In this document: one piece after another, positions 41,388 to 51,816 of the stretch
How positions within the stretch are numbered: the first letter of the stretch is position 1
Layout of the letters: every line of letters begins with the position of its first letter
NCBI RefSeq assembly: GCF_017948455.1
Contig: NZ_JAFFSU010000012.1
Coordinates: forward strand, 1 to 64,000
Reading direction: 5' to 3'
DNA length: 64,000 bases
Origin: Streptomyces sp. GESEQ-4
Lineage (GTDB): Bacteria; Actinomycetota; Actinomycetes; Streptomycetales; Streptomycetaceae
Program-made: the position numbers and the translations under genes
The notes under the pieces: model-generated
Seen by the model: only the letters and a program-made list of their open reading frames with translations
Told to the model about the DNA's origin: nothing
The model's database searches: none

Positions 41388-42083
41388 CTAGCGAGACACG
41401 CTGACGTCCAGCGCCCCAAGTCCCACCCTGCGTACGGCGATCGACCCGTACGGCGTGCGCAGCCTGAGCCAGGCGCCCGACGAGAACAGCGCGAGCTGCG
41501 GCTCGTCGGACGCGTGAGGGTCCTGTCGTACGCGAAGAAAGCCCAGTGACTGGGCCGCGTGCACGGCCCGCACCGGCAGATGCGTGTCCCCGACCGACCG
41601 GGACCAGATCTCCCGCCCGATCCGGTCGAGTTCGGCCCGCGTACGCTCCTCCGGCGTCAACTCCTGCGTACGGGACCGGAATTCGGCGACCCCCGCCCGG
41701 ACCATGGCCCGCAGGGCGTCCGGTACCGGGAGTCCCGGCTCGGGCCGCCACCCGCCACGCGGCGGCAGCACCCCGGCCCACGGGGGCCCGGTGACCTCGG
41801 CCGGGACGGCAGCGGTGGCCGCCGGCTCGTCCAAGGCCTCCAGCAGCTCACCCGCGGAGACGGTCACGTCCAGCGTGACGTCGAGCCCGTTCTCGTACGG
41901 CTTGGCGAGCCGTACCGCACGGATGGCCAGCACCTCGAAGGACGGCGGCCGCCCGAAGACGGCGAGCGCGGTCCCGGCCGCCTGCAGACGCACCGCGGCT
42001 CCACGGTCGTAGTGGAGCAGCCGGGAGAGGAAGGCGGCGAGGTCCGCCGCCTCCCCCTCGTCGGCGAGGTGGAGCACCGTCAT
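41388..42083 (-). CDS. Conserved-looking cytoplasmic protein, unknown function
   Basis: The product is 231 aa from ATG 42083, overlapping the thioesterase stop (ATGA). The N-terminal half begins MTVLHLADEGEAADLAAFLSRLLHYDRGAAVRL; the C-terminal half has RAELDRIGREIWSRSV and LGFLRVRQDP. No membrane helix or catalytic motif is recognisable. It is the third gene of a reverse-strand unit with ettA and a thioesterase, which points to a housekeeping context. I do not recognise a family. Confidence 0.75.
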   Translation of the reverse strand: MTVLHLADEGEAADLAAFLSRLLHYDRGAAVRLQAAGTALAVFGRPPSFEVLAIRAVRLAKPYENGLDVTLDVTVSAGELLEALDEPAATAAVPAEVTGPPWAGVLPPRGGWRPEPGLPVPDALRAMVRAGVAEFRSRTQELTPEERTRAELDRIGREIWSRSVGDTHLPVRAVHAAQSLGFLRVRQDPHASDEPQLALFSSGAWLRLRTPYGSIAVRRVGLGALDVSVSR

Positions 42084-42493
42084 GCGGCGACGGCCTCCTC
42101 CTCGTCGTCATCCCTGTACTCCGCGAGGAATTCCCGTTCCTCCGCCGTCAGCCGGCGGGGACGCTGCGCCTCGAAGTCGAACGGCACTATCACCGTCGAG
42201 GCCCGGACATAGACCTGGTCCGGGTCCTTGACCTCGTAGGTGATGGTGAAGGAGGCCGCCCTGATCTGGGTGATCCACAGCTCGATGTCCACGGGCGTGT
42301 GCCGGTGGACGAGCTGCCGCTTGTAGTCGATCTCATGGCGTGCCACCACCGACCCCTGCTTGAAGTCCTTCTCCGGGCGGAACAGGAAGTCGATACGCGC
42401 CTCCTCCAGGTAGCGGAGGAAGACCACGTTGTTGATGTGGCCGTACGCGTCCATGTCCGCCCAGCGCAGTGGGCAGCGGTAGATGTGCCGCAA
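42080..42493 (-). CDS. Acyl-CoA thioesterase, hot-dog fold (4HBT family)
   Basis: The product is 137 aa from TTG 42493, 2 nt after the ettA stop; the longer frame reads back into ettA. The hot-dog motif is clear: RWADMDAYGHINNVVFLRYL, with the catalytic-type aspartate in WADMDAYGH and HxNN helix, then SVVARHEIDYKRQL. Family members hydrolyse acyl- or aryl-CoA thioesters; the physiological substrate is unknown. Coupled to ettA and the gene downstream. Confidence 0.88.
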   Translation of the reverse strand: MRHIYRCPLRWADMDAYGHINNVVFLRYLEEARIDFLFRPEKDFKQGSVVARHEIDYKRQLVHRHTPVDIELWITQIRAASFTITYEVKDPDQVYVRASTVIVPFDFEAQRPRRLTAEEREFLAEYRDDDEEEAVAA

Positions 42494-42495
42494 GA

Positions 42496-44160
<1,665 letters not shown>

Positions 44161-44302
44161 GAGAAACCGTCCGGCAGCTTGAATTCTGGCAGTGGGCAGA
44201 TACACCCCATCTTGCCCGACCGCCACCCCTCGGGGGAAACGGGTATGGCCGAGCGGCCCTGACCTGGGGTTTCGCTATTGAGTTGTCAAGCATCCGTGCC
44301 GC

Positions 44303-45715
44303 TCAGCCCTGTCCAGGCGTCTTCTTGTTCCGTACGAGGACGAGCACGCCGCCGCCGATCACGACGAGGGCGATGGCGGTGCCGCCGATTACGGGGGTCG
44401 CGCCGGAGCTGCCGGTTTCGGCGAGGTTGGTGTCGGGGGTGGTGCCGCCGACCGTGGCGGGGCTCGGCTCGGTGAGGAGCTGGGTCGAGTCGCCGGCGTC
44501 GCCGGCCTTTGTCCGGCAGTCGAGGACGCCGGTGAACCGCTTCTGGAAGCCGCCCGGCGCCTCGATGGTGAAGTCGTACGCCTGGTCCTCCTGCAGGGGG
44601 ATCGTCACCGTCCGGGACTCGCCGGCGGCGATGGTGTGCTCGATGCCCATCAGCTTGAAGGTGAAGTCCTGGTCACCCTTGTTGTCCGCGGTGAGGTCCA
44701 CGCCGCCCGCGGCGCAGTTCTTCACCGCGGACAGTGCGGGTATCGGGCCCTGCTCCGCCCAGGTCGCGCTCGCCGTCGCCGAGACCGTGGACTCGCTGGA
44801 GCCCGCCAGGATCTGCGTCTGGCTGCGGCTCTCGGAGGCGAAGGCGCGGCCGACCGGCACGGTGGTCGAGGCCTGCACGGTCAGCTCGGCCGACCCGGCC
44901 GCGGCGTCCTCGGGGACCTCGAAGAACACCTGGCTGCCGTCGGCCGCGGAGGTGACGGCCTTGCCGTCCCCGTCGACGATCGTCACCCCGCTCGTGGCGG
45001 AGTCGGCAGGCGGTGTCACCGTCACGGATTCCGCGTTGGTGTGCACCGTCACCGGGCCGAGCCGCTCGCCGGAGCGGCCGGAGACCGCGGGCGGGTCCAG
45101 GGTCAGCGACGCCTTCGGCTCCGCCACGTCACGGGCGTTCTTCTCGAGGTAGTCCGCGAGCTTCTCGGCCTGCGGGTCGAGGGCATCGACGTCCACGTCG
45201 TCCGAGTGGCGCCAGATGGCCACCTGGGTGCCGGCCGCCGCGTCCTGCTCGGTGAGGCCGCCCTTGACGCCGGCCTTGGTGGCGAGCGCCGCGAGGTCGT
45301 TCACCTGCGGGTAGGAGTTCTGCAGGATCCAGCGGATCTTGCCCGCGTCCTTGTTGGCGCCCAGGGACGTACCGCTCCAGGGCGTCTCGTGGTACTTGGC
45401 GTCCTTCTGCGTGGGGTTGCGGATGTCGACGCAGTACGTCTGCAGCATGCCGCCGCCCTCGACGGACATCTCGAACAGGCCGGCCGACAGCTCCTGGTCC
45501 CCGGCCGCGTCGTGGATCACGGCCGCGCCGTACGTCTTCAGGCCGCCTATGGTCGCGGTCGCACCGCCCTGGTTCTGCGACGTCCCGTCCGCGACGGCCG
45601 TGCCGGCCCCGGCCATCACAGCCGTGGCGGCCACGAGCCCGGACACCAACGTCGCCACGGCGAGGCGGACTGCGCCTCGCCCGCGCACGGACGGCGCAGA
45701 GAACGAAGAAAACAC
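44303..45715 (-). CDS. Cell-wall-anchored thioester (TQXA) surface protein
   Basis: The product is 470 aa. The signal peptide (about 1-42, ending GTAVADG) is followed by a TQXA thioester domain: Cys95 in LQTYCVDI and Gln164 in GTQVAIWRH are placed to form the Cys-Gln thioester that can bind covalently to host or surface amines. An Ig-like region and a Pro/Thr-rich stretch follow. The C-terminal sorting signal is LAETG (431-435), a hydrophobic helix and a basic tail, matching class E sortase substrates (LAxTG). It is displayed on the cell wall. No sortase gene is adjacent. Confidence 0.88.
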   Translation of the reverse strand: MFSSFSAPSVRGRGAVRLAVATLVSGLVAATAVMAGAGTAVADGTSQNQGGATATIGGLKTYGAAVIHDAAGDQELSAGLFEMSVEGGGMLQTYCVDIRNPTQKDAKYHETPWSGTSLGANKDAGKIRWILQNSYPQVNDLAALATKAGVKGGLTEQDAAAGTQVAIWRHSDDVDVDALDPQAEKLADYLEKNARDVAEPKASLTLDPPAVSGRSGERLGPVTVHTNAESVTVTPPADSATSGVTIVDGDGKAVTSAADGSQVFFEVPEDAAAGSAELTVQASTTVPVGRAFASESRSQTQILAGSSESTVSATASATWAEQGPIPALSAVKNCAAGGVDLTADNKGDQDFTFKLMGIEHTIAAGESRTVTIPLQEDQAYDFTIEAPGGFQKRFTGVLDCRTKAGDAGDSTQLLTEPSPATVGGTTPDTNLAETGSSGATPVIGGTAIALVVIGGGVLVLVRNKKTPGQG

Positions 45716-45975
45716 AGAATTCCCCTTCGAGCAGGACCCTTTGACGTGGGGGGTGCGGTCCCACCAGCAGCATCACAAGCCCCGAGAGCTACGTCCCGCA
45801 TCCTAAGGACGTGGCGCACCACGCCTCCCGGGGATACCGTCGGACAGCCGATCCGACTCGGAATCGTTATCGCCAAGACCCCTGGTGAACGGGGCTTATC
45901 GACAAATCCACCGCAGTGGCGCGGTGCGCATTCGCCGATAAGCCGTAGTTCAGTCGGCTCCGGGCGAAGGTGACA

Positions 45976-46452
45976 TCACGTCACCGCCACGGGTTCCGGC
46001 TCCCGTTGAGCTTCGGCGCCCACCCTGTCCCCGGGCGGCGTCTCCCAACTGGGCTCCGACTGCGCGGGCGCCGCGCCGGTCGCCCCCATGTCCGGCTTGT
46101 TCGGGCGCCGGAAGACCGATGTCCCCCGTGAGAGGTCGTGCCCGATCGCGACCGCGTCGATGTCGGCCGACGTCCAGTTCTGCCCCTCACGTACGTCCGA
46201 ACGCACCTTCAGCCTGCCCTGCACGACGACAGGGTCGCCCACCGACAGCGACGACGCCACATTCGTGGCCAGCTGCCGATTGGCCCACACCGTGAAGAAG
46301 TTGGTGTGCCCATCGGTCCAGGTGTTCTTCTCGCGGTCCAGATACCGCGCGGTCACCGCCAGCCGGAACCTCGCCGAACCGCCCGACGCCAGCTCCCGGT
46401 ACACCGGCTGCGTCGCCACGTTTCCCACCGCGCAGACCATCGTCTCGTTCAT
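45976..46452 (-). CDS. ssbB: Single-stranded DNA-binding protein, SsbB-like paralogue
   Basis: The product is 158 aa from ATG 46452 (GGAGGGG upstream). The OB fold is clear: MVCAVGNVATQPVYREL, FRLAVTARYLDRE, NFFTVWANRQLATNVAS and VVQGRLKVRS. The C-terminus lacks the acidic DDDPF-like tip of the essential SsbA that recruits repair proteins. It lies on the same strand as, and about 300 bp after, the dynamin-like genes. From memory, S. coelicolor SsbB is needed for chromosome segregation at sporulation, which fits this neighbourhood. Confidence 0.85.
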   Translation of the reverse strand: MNETMVCAVGNVATQPVYRELASGGSARFRLAVTARYLDREKNTWTDGHTNFFTVWANRQLATNVASSLSVGDPVVVQGRLKVRSDVREGQNWTSADIDAVAIGHDLSRGTSVFRRPNKPDMGATGAAPAQSEPSWETPPGDRVGAEAQREPEPVAVT

Positions 46453-46698
46453 CACAACCCCTCCCTCGCCCCGAGCGGTTCACCCCGGGCGGATACGCCG
46501 ACGAGCCCGTCCCGTACGGCTGCGTCTGCCGCGACGACCCGGTACACCAGGTACGTCGCCGCCTCCGCGACCACCGCGTCCGCCGCGATCGCCGCAGAGC
46601 CAGACTGCCTCCGCCGGGCCGAGCCCGCTGAGCGCTGTGGACCACCGCCCGCCTGTGGAAAACTCCGTCACCCGAACGGGCGCCCGAGCCCCCGCGCC

Positions 46699-46776
46699 CT
46701 CACCTCACCACGGCCTCCGCCCTCCTCACCTGACCACGGCGTCCGCGCCCCTCACCTCACCACTGCCTCCGCCCCC
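46699..46776. repeat. Three 26-bp tandem copies of the dynB 3' end
   Basis: CTCACCTSACCACKGCSTCCGC recurs with starts at 46699, 46725 and 46751. On the reverse strand each copy reads GCGGA(G/C)GC...GTGAGGTGA, encoding A-(E/D)-A-V-V-R-stop. The copy at 46751 ends the real gene. As 26 is not a multiple of three, the copies place stop codons in different frames. Confidence 0.85.
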
Positions 46777-49019
46777 AGCACCCTGCCGTACTGCTCCCGC
46801 ACCTCCCGATATCGCAGCAGCTCCGCCGCCACCGGATCCAGCACGCGCGCCCGCCCGCACCCGGCGGCGGCCTCCCGCAATCGCCGTTCCGCCTCCAGCC
46901 CGTACCGCCGTGCCGGTCCCCGCGCCGCGAGCTTGCAACTCCATTCGACGAGCGGACCGCCCACGACGCCCGCCACCATCAGCAGCACCGGCACGCCCAG
47001 GTTCGGCGCCATGACCTGAAAGATCTGCCCGGTCAGCCAGATTCCGCCGACGATCTGAAGGATCGTCATGGCGGCCTGCGCCAGCACGGCCACCGGCCAC
47101 CAGCCCGGCCTCGGCGGTCGCCCCGGCGGCAGCCCCGCCCGCGCGGCCAGCTCGTCCAGCGCCTCGGGCAGCCCCTGCGCCCCCCGTACGGCCGCCTCCC
47201 GCACCGCCTGCGCCCAGGGCGCCGGCAACCCCGCCGAGGCGCGGTCGGACACCGCCCGCACGGCCTGCTCGACACGCTGCCTGGCCGTGACCTCCTCGTC
47301 GTTGTGCGTACGCAACGACAGCCGCCCGGTGGGCGGTTCGCGCCGGTCGTTGAACCACCGCCACAGCCGCAGCCAGGGCGTGCCGCACGCGCGACCCGCG
47401 TTGCGCAGCCACGCGCGTTCGGCGGCTTCCCCGGCGGCGGTCGCGCCCACCGCGTCCGCGAGCCGCGCGGAGAACTCCTCCCGTGCGTCCTCGCTGAGCC
47501 CGCTGCGCCGCCCCGTGGCGTAGACGGGCCGCAGTCGCCAGGCCGCGGCGTCCACGTCGGCCGCGATCCGACGCGCCGCTGCCCCGCGTTCCGCCACGAA
47601 CTCGCCGAGCGCCTCCCGCAGTTCCCCGACCCCGTCCCCGGTGAGCGCGGACAGCGCGAGCACGGTCGCGCCCGGCTCGCCGTACTCCCCCAGGGCGATG
47701 CCGTCCTCGTCGAGCAGTCGCCGCAGGTCGTCGAGGACCTGGTCGGTGGCCTCCCCGGGAAGCCGGTCGATCTGGTTGAGGACGACGAACATGATCTCCG
47801 CATGCCCCGCCATCGGCCGCAGATAGCGCTCATGCAGCACGGCGTCGGCGTACTTCTCGGGATCGACCACCCAGATGACCGCGTCGACGAGCGCCAGGAC
47901 CCGCTCCACCTGCTCGCGGTGCTGTACGGCGGCCGAGTCGTGGTCGGGCAGGTCGACCAGGACGAGCCCGCGCAGCTCGGCCTCCGTGTCCGGGTTCTGC
48001 ACCGGGCGCCGCCGCAGCCGTCCCGGAATGCCTAGCCGGTCGATGAGGGACGAGGCGCCGTCGCTCCAACTGCACGCGATGGGGGCGGCGGTGGTGGGCC
48101 GGCGCACCCCGGTCTCGGAGATGTTCACTCCGGCGAGCACGTTGAACAGCTGCGACTTTCCGCTGCCGGTGGCGCCCGCGATCGCCACGACGGTGTGCTG
48201 CCCGGAGAGCCTGCGGCGCGCCGCCGCCTCGTCGAGGACGCGCCCCGCCTCGGCCAGCGTCTTGCTGTCGAGCCGCGTACGGGACAGCCCCACCAGTTCG
48301 CGCAGCGCGTCCAGCCGCGACCGCAGCGGCCCGTCGTACGCCAGCGGCGCCACGGTCTGCGGTCCGGGACGCCTGCTCTCCACGACGGCGACCGGCTCCG
48401 CGGCAGCGGTCTCGTCGACCCGCCGTGCGATCAGCCCGTCGTCCCAGGGGCTGACGGATTCGGTACCGCCGGACTCCGCAGGGCCGGATTCGGTACGACC
48501 GGATTCGGTGCGACCGGTCTCCGTACGACCGGACTCCGTACGACCGGATTCACTATGCCCGGAGTCAGCGCGGCCGACGTCAGCACGGCCGGCGTCCCGT
48601 CGACCGAAGTCTTCTCGGTCGGCCTCCCCGCGCGCGGAGTCTTCCCGCCCGGCCTCCGTGGGCCCGGCAGCCCCGGTCTCGCCACGCCCGGTCTCCCCAC
48701 GCTCGGACCCTCCGCGCCCGGCCTCCTCCGTACGCCCGAATCCGCCGCTCCCGTCGCCCACGCGCGCGTGCTCGTCGAGGTCGCCTTCTGCTTCCGCATC
48801 AAAGAACCCGCTGCCCATGGACGCACTCTCCCCGTCAGAACCCTCCCCGAGGTCTCCGGATGTGCTCTCCCTGTTCGGTCTGTGCCCAGGGAGGCTGTTT
48901 CTGGAATCGCGCTCTTCAGGGAGCTCGATTTCGACGCGCGCGTCCTCGGGGGCCACGCCCTCCGGGCGCTCGGCGTGTTCGGTGTGCTCGGTGTGGTCGC
49001 GGTCAGTGATGGCGGTCAC
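46752..49019 (-). CDS. dynB: Membrane dynamin-like GTPase (DynB-like)
   Basis: The product is 755 aa from GTG 49019. The first 200 residues are disordered and acidic, including a run of five-residue units such as SGRTE. A GTPase domain follows: GATGSGKSQLFNVLAG (G1), VLVDLPDHDSAAV (G3), VVLNQIDRLPG (G4). Two C-terminal membrane helices lie in WWPVAVLAQAAMTILQIVGG and VPVLLMVAGVVGGPLVEW. It starts 3 nt after the stop of a second GTPase gene. Paired actinobacterial dynamins (DynA/DynB) stabilise FtsZ rings during sporulation septation in Streptomyces. The assignment of A versus B rests on the membrane helices. Confidence 0.75.
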   Translation of the reverse strand: MTAITDRDHTEHTEHAERPEGVAPEDARVEIELPEERDSRNSLPGHRPNRESTSGDLGEGSDGESASMGSGFFDAEAEGDLDEHARVGDGSGGFGRTEEAGRGGSERGETGRGETGAAGPTEAGREDSARGEADREDFGRRDAGRADVGRADSGHSESGRTESGRTETGRTESGRTESGPAESGGTESVSPWDDGLIARRVDETAAAEPVAVVESRRPGPQTVAPLAYDGPLRSRLDALRELVGLSRTRLDSKTLAEAGRVLDEAAARRRLSGQHTVVAIAGATGSGKSQLFNVLAGVNISETGVRRPTTAAPIACSWSDGASSLIDRLGIPGRLRRRPVQNPDTEAELRGLVLVDLPDHDSAAVQHREQVERVLALVDAVIWVVDPEKYADAVLHERYLRPMAGHAEIMFVVLNQIDRLPGEATDQVLDDLRRLLDEDGIALGEYGEPGATVLALSALTGDGVGELREALGEFVAERGAAARRIAADVDAAAWRLRPVYATGRRSGLSEDAREEFSARLADAVGATAAGEAAERAWLRNAGRACGTPWLRLWRWFNDRREPPTGRLSLRTHNDEEVTARQRVEQAVRAVSDRASAGLPAPWAQAVREAAVRGAQGLPEALDELAARAGLPPGRPPRPGWWPVAVLAQAAMTILQIVGGIWLTGQIFQVMAPNLGVPVLLMVAGVVGGPLVEWSCKLAARGPARRYGLEAERRLREAAAGCGRARVLDPVAAELLRYREVREQYGRVLGAEAVVR
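48481..48700. repeat. Coding 15-bp repeat tract in dynB
   Basis: Units near GACCGGATTCGGTAC recur with 15-bp period (clear at 48481-48556, degenerate onward to about 48700). They encode pentapeptides such as SGRTE, SGRTE, TGRTE in the disordered N-terminus. Copy number is likely variable between strains. Confidence 0.75.
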
Positions 49020-49022
49020 CGG

Positions 49023-50630
49023 TCACCTCTCCTTCTGCAGTACGGACAGCGCGGCGATGAGTTCGGCCTGAGGTTCGGGGTGTACGTCGAGTGCGTCGAG
49101 CGGGGCCAGGCGGCGCTCGCGTTCGGTGTGCATGACCCGGTCCAGGTGGTCCGCGAGCAGCCGTCCGCCCCGGTCGCGCAGGCGCAGCGCCCCGTGGGGG
49201 CCGATCCGGTTGGCGAGTGCCTCACCACCGGACCGCGCCCGGCGCCCGCCGAGCAGGGTGGTGGCGGCGAGGGCGGCGACCACCTCGGCATCGGGCGCGA
49301 CACTCCGGTCGAGGTCGCGTACCTCTTCCTCGGCGAACTCCTCGAGCTCCCGCCGCCACCGTCGTACGGCCATCCCGATCCGGTGCTCGGCGCTCTCCAG
49401 CGACGGATCGCGGTCGGCGAGCCCGGGAGCGCCGGATGCGGGTTCACGCCGCCAGGCGTCGTCGACGCGCTCGTCGGCGGCGGTGACGGCGCACAGCAGG
49501 AGGGCGGCAAGGCTCTCCACAAGGGCGTCGAGCAGTTCGCCCGCGGAGCAGTCGAGCGGGAAGGCCCGCCACCGCTTCAGGGCGTCGCCGGCCAGCACGG
49601 CACCCGCTTGCAAACGGCCCCGCACGCGCGCGTACTCGCTGTCGTAGGCCGAGTCGACGGCGGCGGTGAGCCGCAGGGCGGCGGCGTACTGGGCGGCGGC
49701 GGCGCTGGCCAGCTCGGGCATCCGGGATCGGAGTGATTCCAGAAGGCCGTACACCGTACGGGCCATCGAGTGCTGTCGGGCGGCCGGCTCCTGCGCCTGT
49801 TGGACCAGCCAGGTCCGCAGCGGCGCCACGGCGGTGGACGGCAGCAGCCCGCCGCCCCAGGCGGACTCGGGCAGTTCGGGCACCGTGAAGCGGGGTACGT
49901 CGCCGAGTCCGGACTTGGTGAGCAGCGCCGCGTATTGCCGGGACACCTCGGACACGACCTGGTGGGGCACCCGGTCCAGGACGGTGACCAGGGTGACGTC
50001 GTACTCCTTGGCGGTGCGCAGCAGGTGCCAGGGCACCGCGTCGGCGTAACGGGCCGCCGTGGTGACCATCAGCCAGATGTCGGCGGCGCAGATCAGCTCC
50101 GCGGCGAGGACCCGGTTGTCGGCCACGAGGGAGTCGACGTCGGGCGCGTCGAGGAGGGCGAGCCCGCGCGGCAGGGTGTCGGCGGTCTCGATCCGCAGCA
50201 CGCGCGCGGGGTTCTCGCCCGGCAGCAGTAGCTCGTCGCCGGGGTCCTGATGGGGCATCCACACGCGCGTGAGATCGGGCAGCACCCGCATACCACTGAA
50301 CCAATGATGGTCTTCGGGGTTGCAGACCAGCACCGGAGTCCGCGTCGTCGGGCGCAGCACCCCCGCCTCGCTGACCCGCCGCCCCACAAGGGAGTTGACC
50401 AGCGTCGACTTCCCGGCCCCGGTGGATCCACCCACCACGGCGAGCAGCGGCGCTTCAGGCTCTCTGAGCCGGGGCACCAAGTAATCGTCGAGCTGAGCGA
50501 GCAGTTCGTCGCGATTGGCACGCGCGCGCGGGGCCCCCGCCAGGGGCAGCGGGAAGCGTGCGGCGGCGACACGGTCGCGCAGGGCAGAGAGTGCGTCGAG
50601 CAGCTGAGGCCGTACGTCCAAGGTCACCAC
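49023..50630 (-). CDS. dynA: Dynamin-like GTPase (DynA-like)
   Basis: The product is 535 aa from GTG 50630 (VVTLDVRPQLLDAL); the 49 residues upstream are unlike the rest and lack a ribosome site. The GTPase domain has GGSTGAGKSTLVNSLVG (67-83), the switch region VLRPTTRTPVLV, LLDAPDVDSLV (G3) and VTLVTVLDRV (G4). The remainder is helical and charged without clear membrane helices. It is the first gene of the two-GTPase unit and is followed by ssbB on the same strand. Together the three point to a sporulation septation/segregation function. Confidence 0.75.
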   Translation of the reverse strand: MVTLDVRPQLLDALSALRDRVAAARFPLPLAGAPRARANRDELLAQLDDYLVPRLREPEAPLLAVVGGSTGAGKSTLVNSLVGRRVSEAGVLRPTTRTPVLVCNPEDHHWFSGMRVLPDLTRVWMPHQDPGDELLLPGENPARVLRIETADTLPRGLALLDAPDVDSLVADNRVLAAELICAADIWLMVTTAARYADAVPWHLLRTAKEYDVTLVTVLDRVPHQVVSEVSRQYAALLTKSGLGDVPRFTVPELPESAWGGGLLPSTAVAPLRTWLVQQAQEPAARQHSMARTVYGLLESLRSRMPELASAAAAQYAAALRLTAAVDSAYDSEYARVRGRLQAGAVLAGDALKRWRAFPLDCSAGELLDALVESLAALLLCAVTAADERVDDAWRREPASGAPGLADRDPSLESAEHRIGMAVRRWRRELEEFAEEEVRDLDRSVAPDAEVVAALAATTLLGGRRARSGGEALANRIGPHGALRLRDRGGRLLADHLDRVMHTERERRLAPLDALDVHPEPQAELIAALSVLQKER

Positions 50631-50948
50631 ATGCGAAGAATGCCCAATTTTAGGGGATATCTGAAGCATATGAGCATGTCTGCGCGCCGATAGGACACAA
50701 GGGATGGAAGGGACGAGTGGGGCGAGGGCGAAGCCCAGGCATAACGAGTGCACAACACCCGAGGTGTGAGGCGCCAAAAGCGGTGCACGATTCGTACCTG
50801 CCTGCGATTATCAGGACCGCTTCACCGAACCTCCACATCGAGCCACGGAGGCGAAGCAACAGGGACACGGATCGGGGAGCCCTATCCTTGTCCCCGGCAA
50901 TGTCACGGATCAGCCCCCGCCCGGGCACCACGACACAAGCCACCACCG
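50631..50948. other. 318-bp region between dynA and tRNA-Arg
   Basis: No gene found. It should contain the reverse promoter of the GTPase unit and the forward promoter of the tRNA. It is less GC-rich near 50640-50680 (TTTTAGGGGATATCTGAAGC). Confidence 0.6.
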
Positions 50949-51021
50949 GCCCCCGTAGCTCAGTGGATAGAGCAGGCGCCTTCTAAGCGCTTGGCCGCAG
51001 GTTCGAGTCCTGCCGGGGGCG
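50949..51021 (+). tRNA. tRNA-Arg (anticodon TCT)
   Basis: The cloverleaf is complete: acceptor GCCCCCG/CGGGGGC, D arm GCTC...GAGC, anticodon arm GGCGC-CTTCTAA-GCGCT (TCT, reads AGA), T arm GCAGG-TTCGAGT-CCTGC and discriminator G. CCA is not encoded. Its 3' half is repeated at 55811, so it is the integration site of the adjacent element; the gene is intact. Confidence 0.95.
50978..51014. other. att repeat, left (inside tRNA-Arg)
   Basis: A 37-bp identity with 55811-55847, from the anticodon loop through the T arm. This is the usual crossover zone of tyrosine integrases. The left end restores the tRNA. Confidence 0.9.
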
Positions 51022-51050
51022 CGCGTTTATGCAGGTCAGAGCCATTTCCT

Positions 51051-51084
51051 AACCCTTCGTAAGATCATTTACGGAGGGTTTTTT
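51051..51084 (+). terminator. Terminator after tRNA-Arg
   Basis: AACCCTTCGTAA (51051-51062) pairs with TTACGGAGGGTT (51069-51080), one mismatch, followed by TTTT. Confidence 0.85.
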
Positions 51085-51420
51085 GTTGCCCCGGAGGGCT
51101 TTTTATCCCGATTCACACCCTCGAACCGGACTCCCCGTCCCATATACGTCCCCCGGTTCGGGAGTCATCCCACGGTCCGCCACCACCTGCGCACGAGTAA
51201 TGCCTGCTCAGAGCCATTCTGACGACCCACCGGGAAGGCATGGAGCAGGCGACCAAGCAGCGCCTGCTCTGTTCCCCACAACGCTCTGGTGGGGGCTCCA
51301 CGTACTGGCTTGATCTCTCCCTCGCCAGACCACAGCGGAGCGGCGGCGCCAGTACATTCGGCCCACTTCAAGTGCGGCGCGCGATACGAATACGGCTGTT
51401 GAGGAACGTAGGGGGAGCCA

Positions 51421-51679
51421 TGACCAGAGCGTGGACGGTCCGGGGGCAGTTCGGGGAACGCGAGGAACAGGCACTGGACTCAGCCTGGACGAGCTGATCC
51501 GGCTCGTGGAACCCGTGCGTTTCGAGCGCGAGGCCCGCTACTGGGACGGGGTCGCCGCCAGCGCCAACGCGTCCGGGACGCTCAACTTCGGCGGCGGCGC
51601 CAAGGACTCCGGCGGTCGGGTGGCCGACGCGATCCTCAGCCCGGACACCGACCACGGCCGCCGCATCCGAGGCTGGTGA
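51421..51679 (+). pseudogene. Decayed ORF at the left of the element
   Basis: ATG 51421 opens a 25-codon frame (MTRAWTVRGQFGEREEQALD...) that stops at 51498. A second frame continues to 51679 with LSLDELIRLVEPVRFEREAR. The first resembles, from memory, the start of Mrr-like restriction endonucleases. I see no intact gene in 51022-51804; apart from the terminator and an inverted repeat GCCTGCTC/GAGCAGGC (51202-51209, 51243-51250), the rest is featureless. Confidence 0.3.
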
Positions 51680-51816
51680 ATACAAGGCCCAGCGCAATCC
51701 CCCGAACGAAACCGGCGCTGCACCGGACGTGCAAGTGACAGCCACGAGGCCGGGGCGGCCGCACGGAACGGTGGTCGCCCCAACCAAGGTCGACAGTCGT
51801 AAGAATGGAGAACAGA

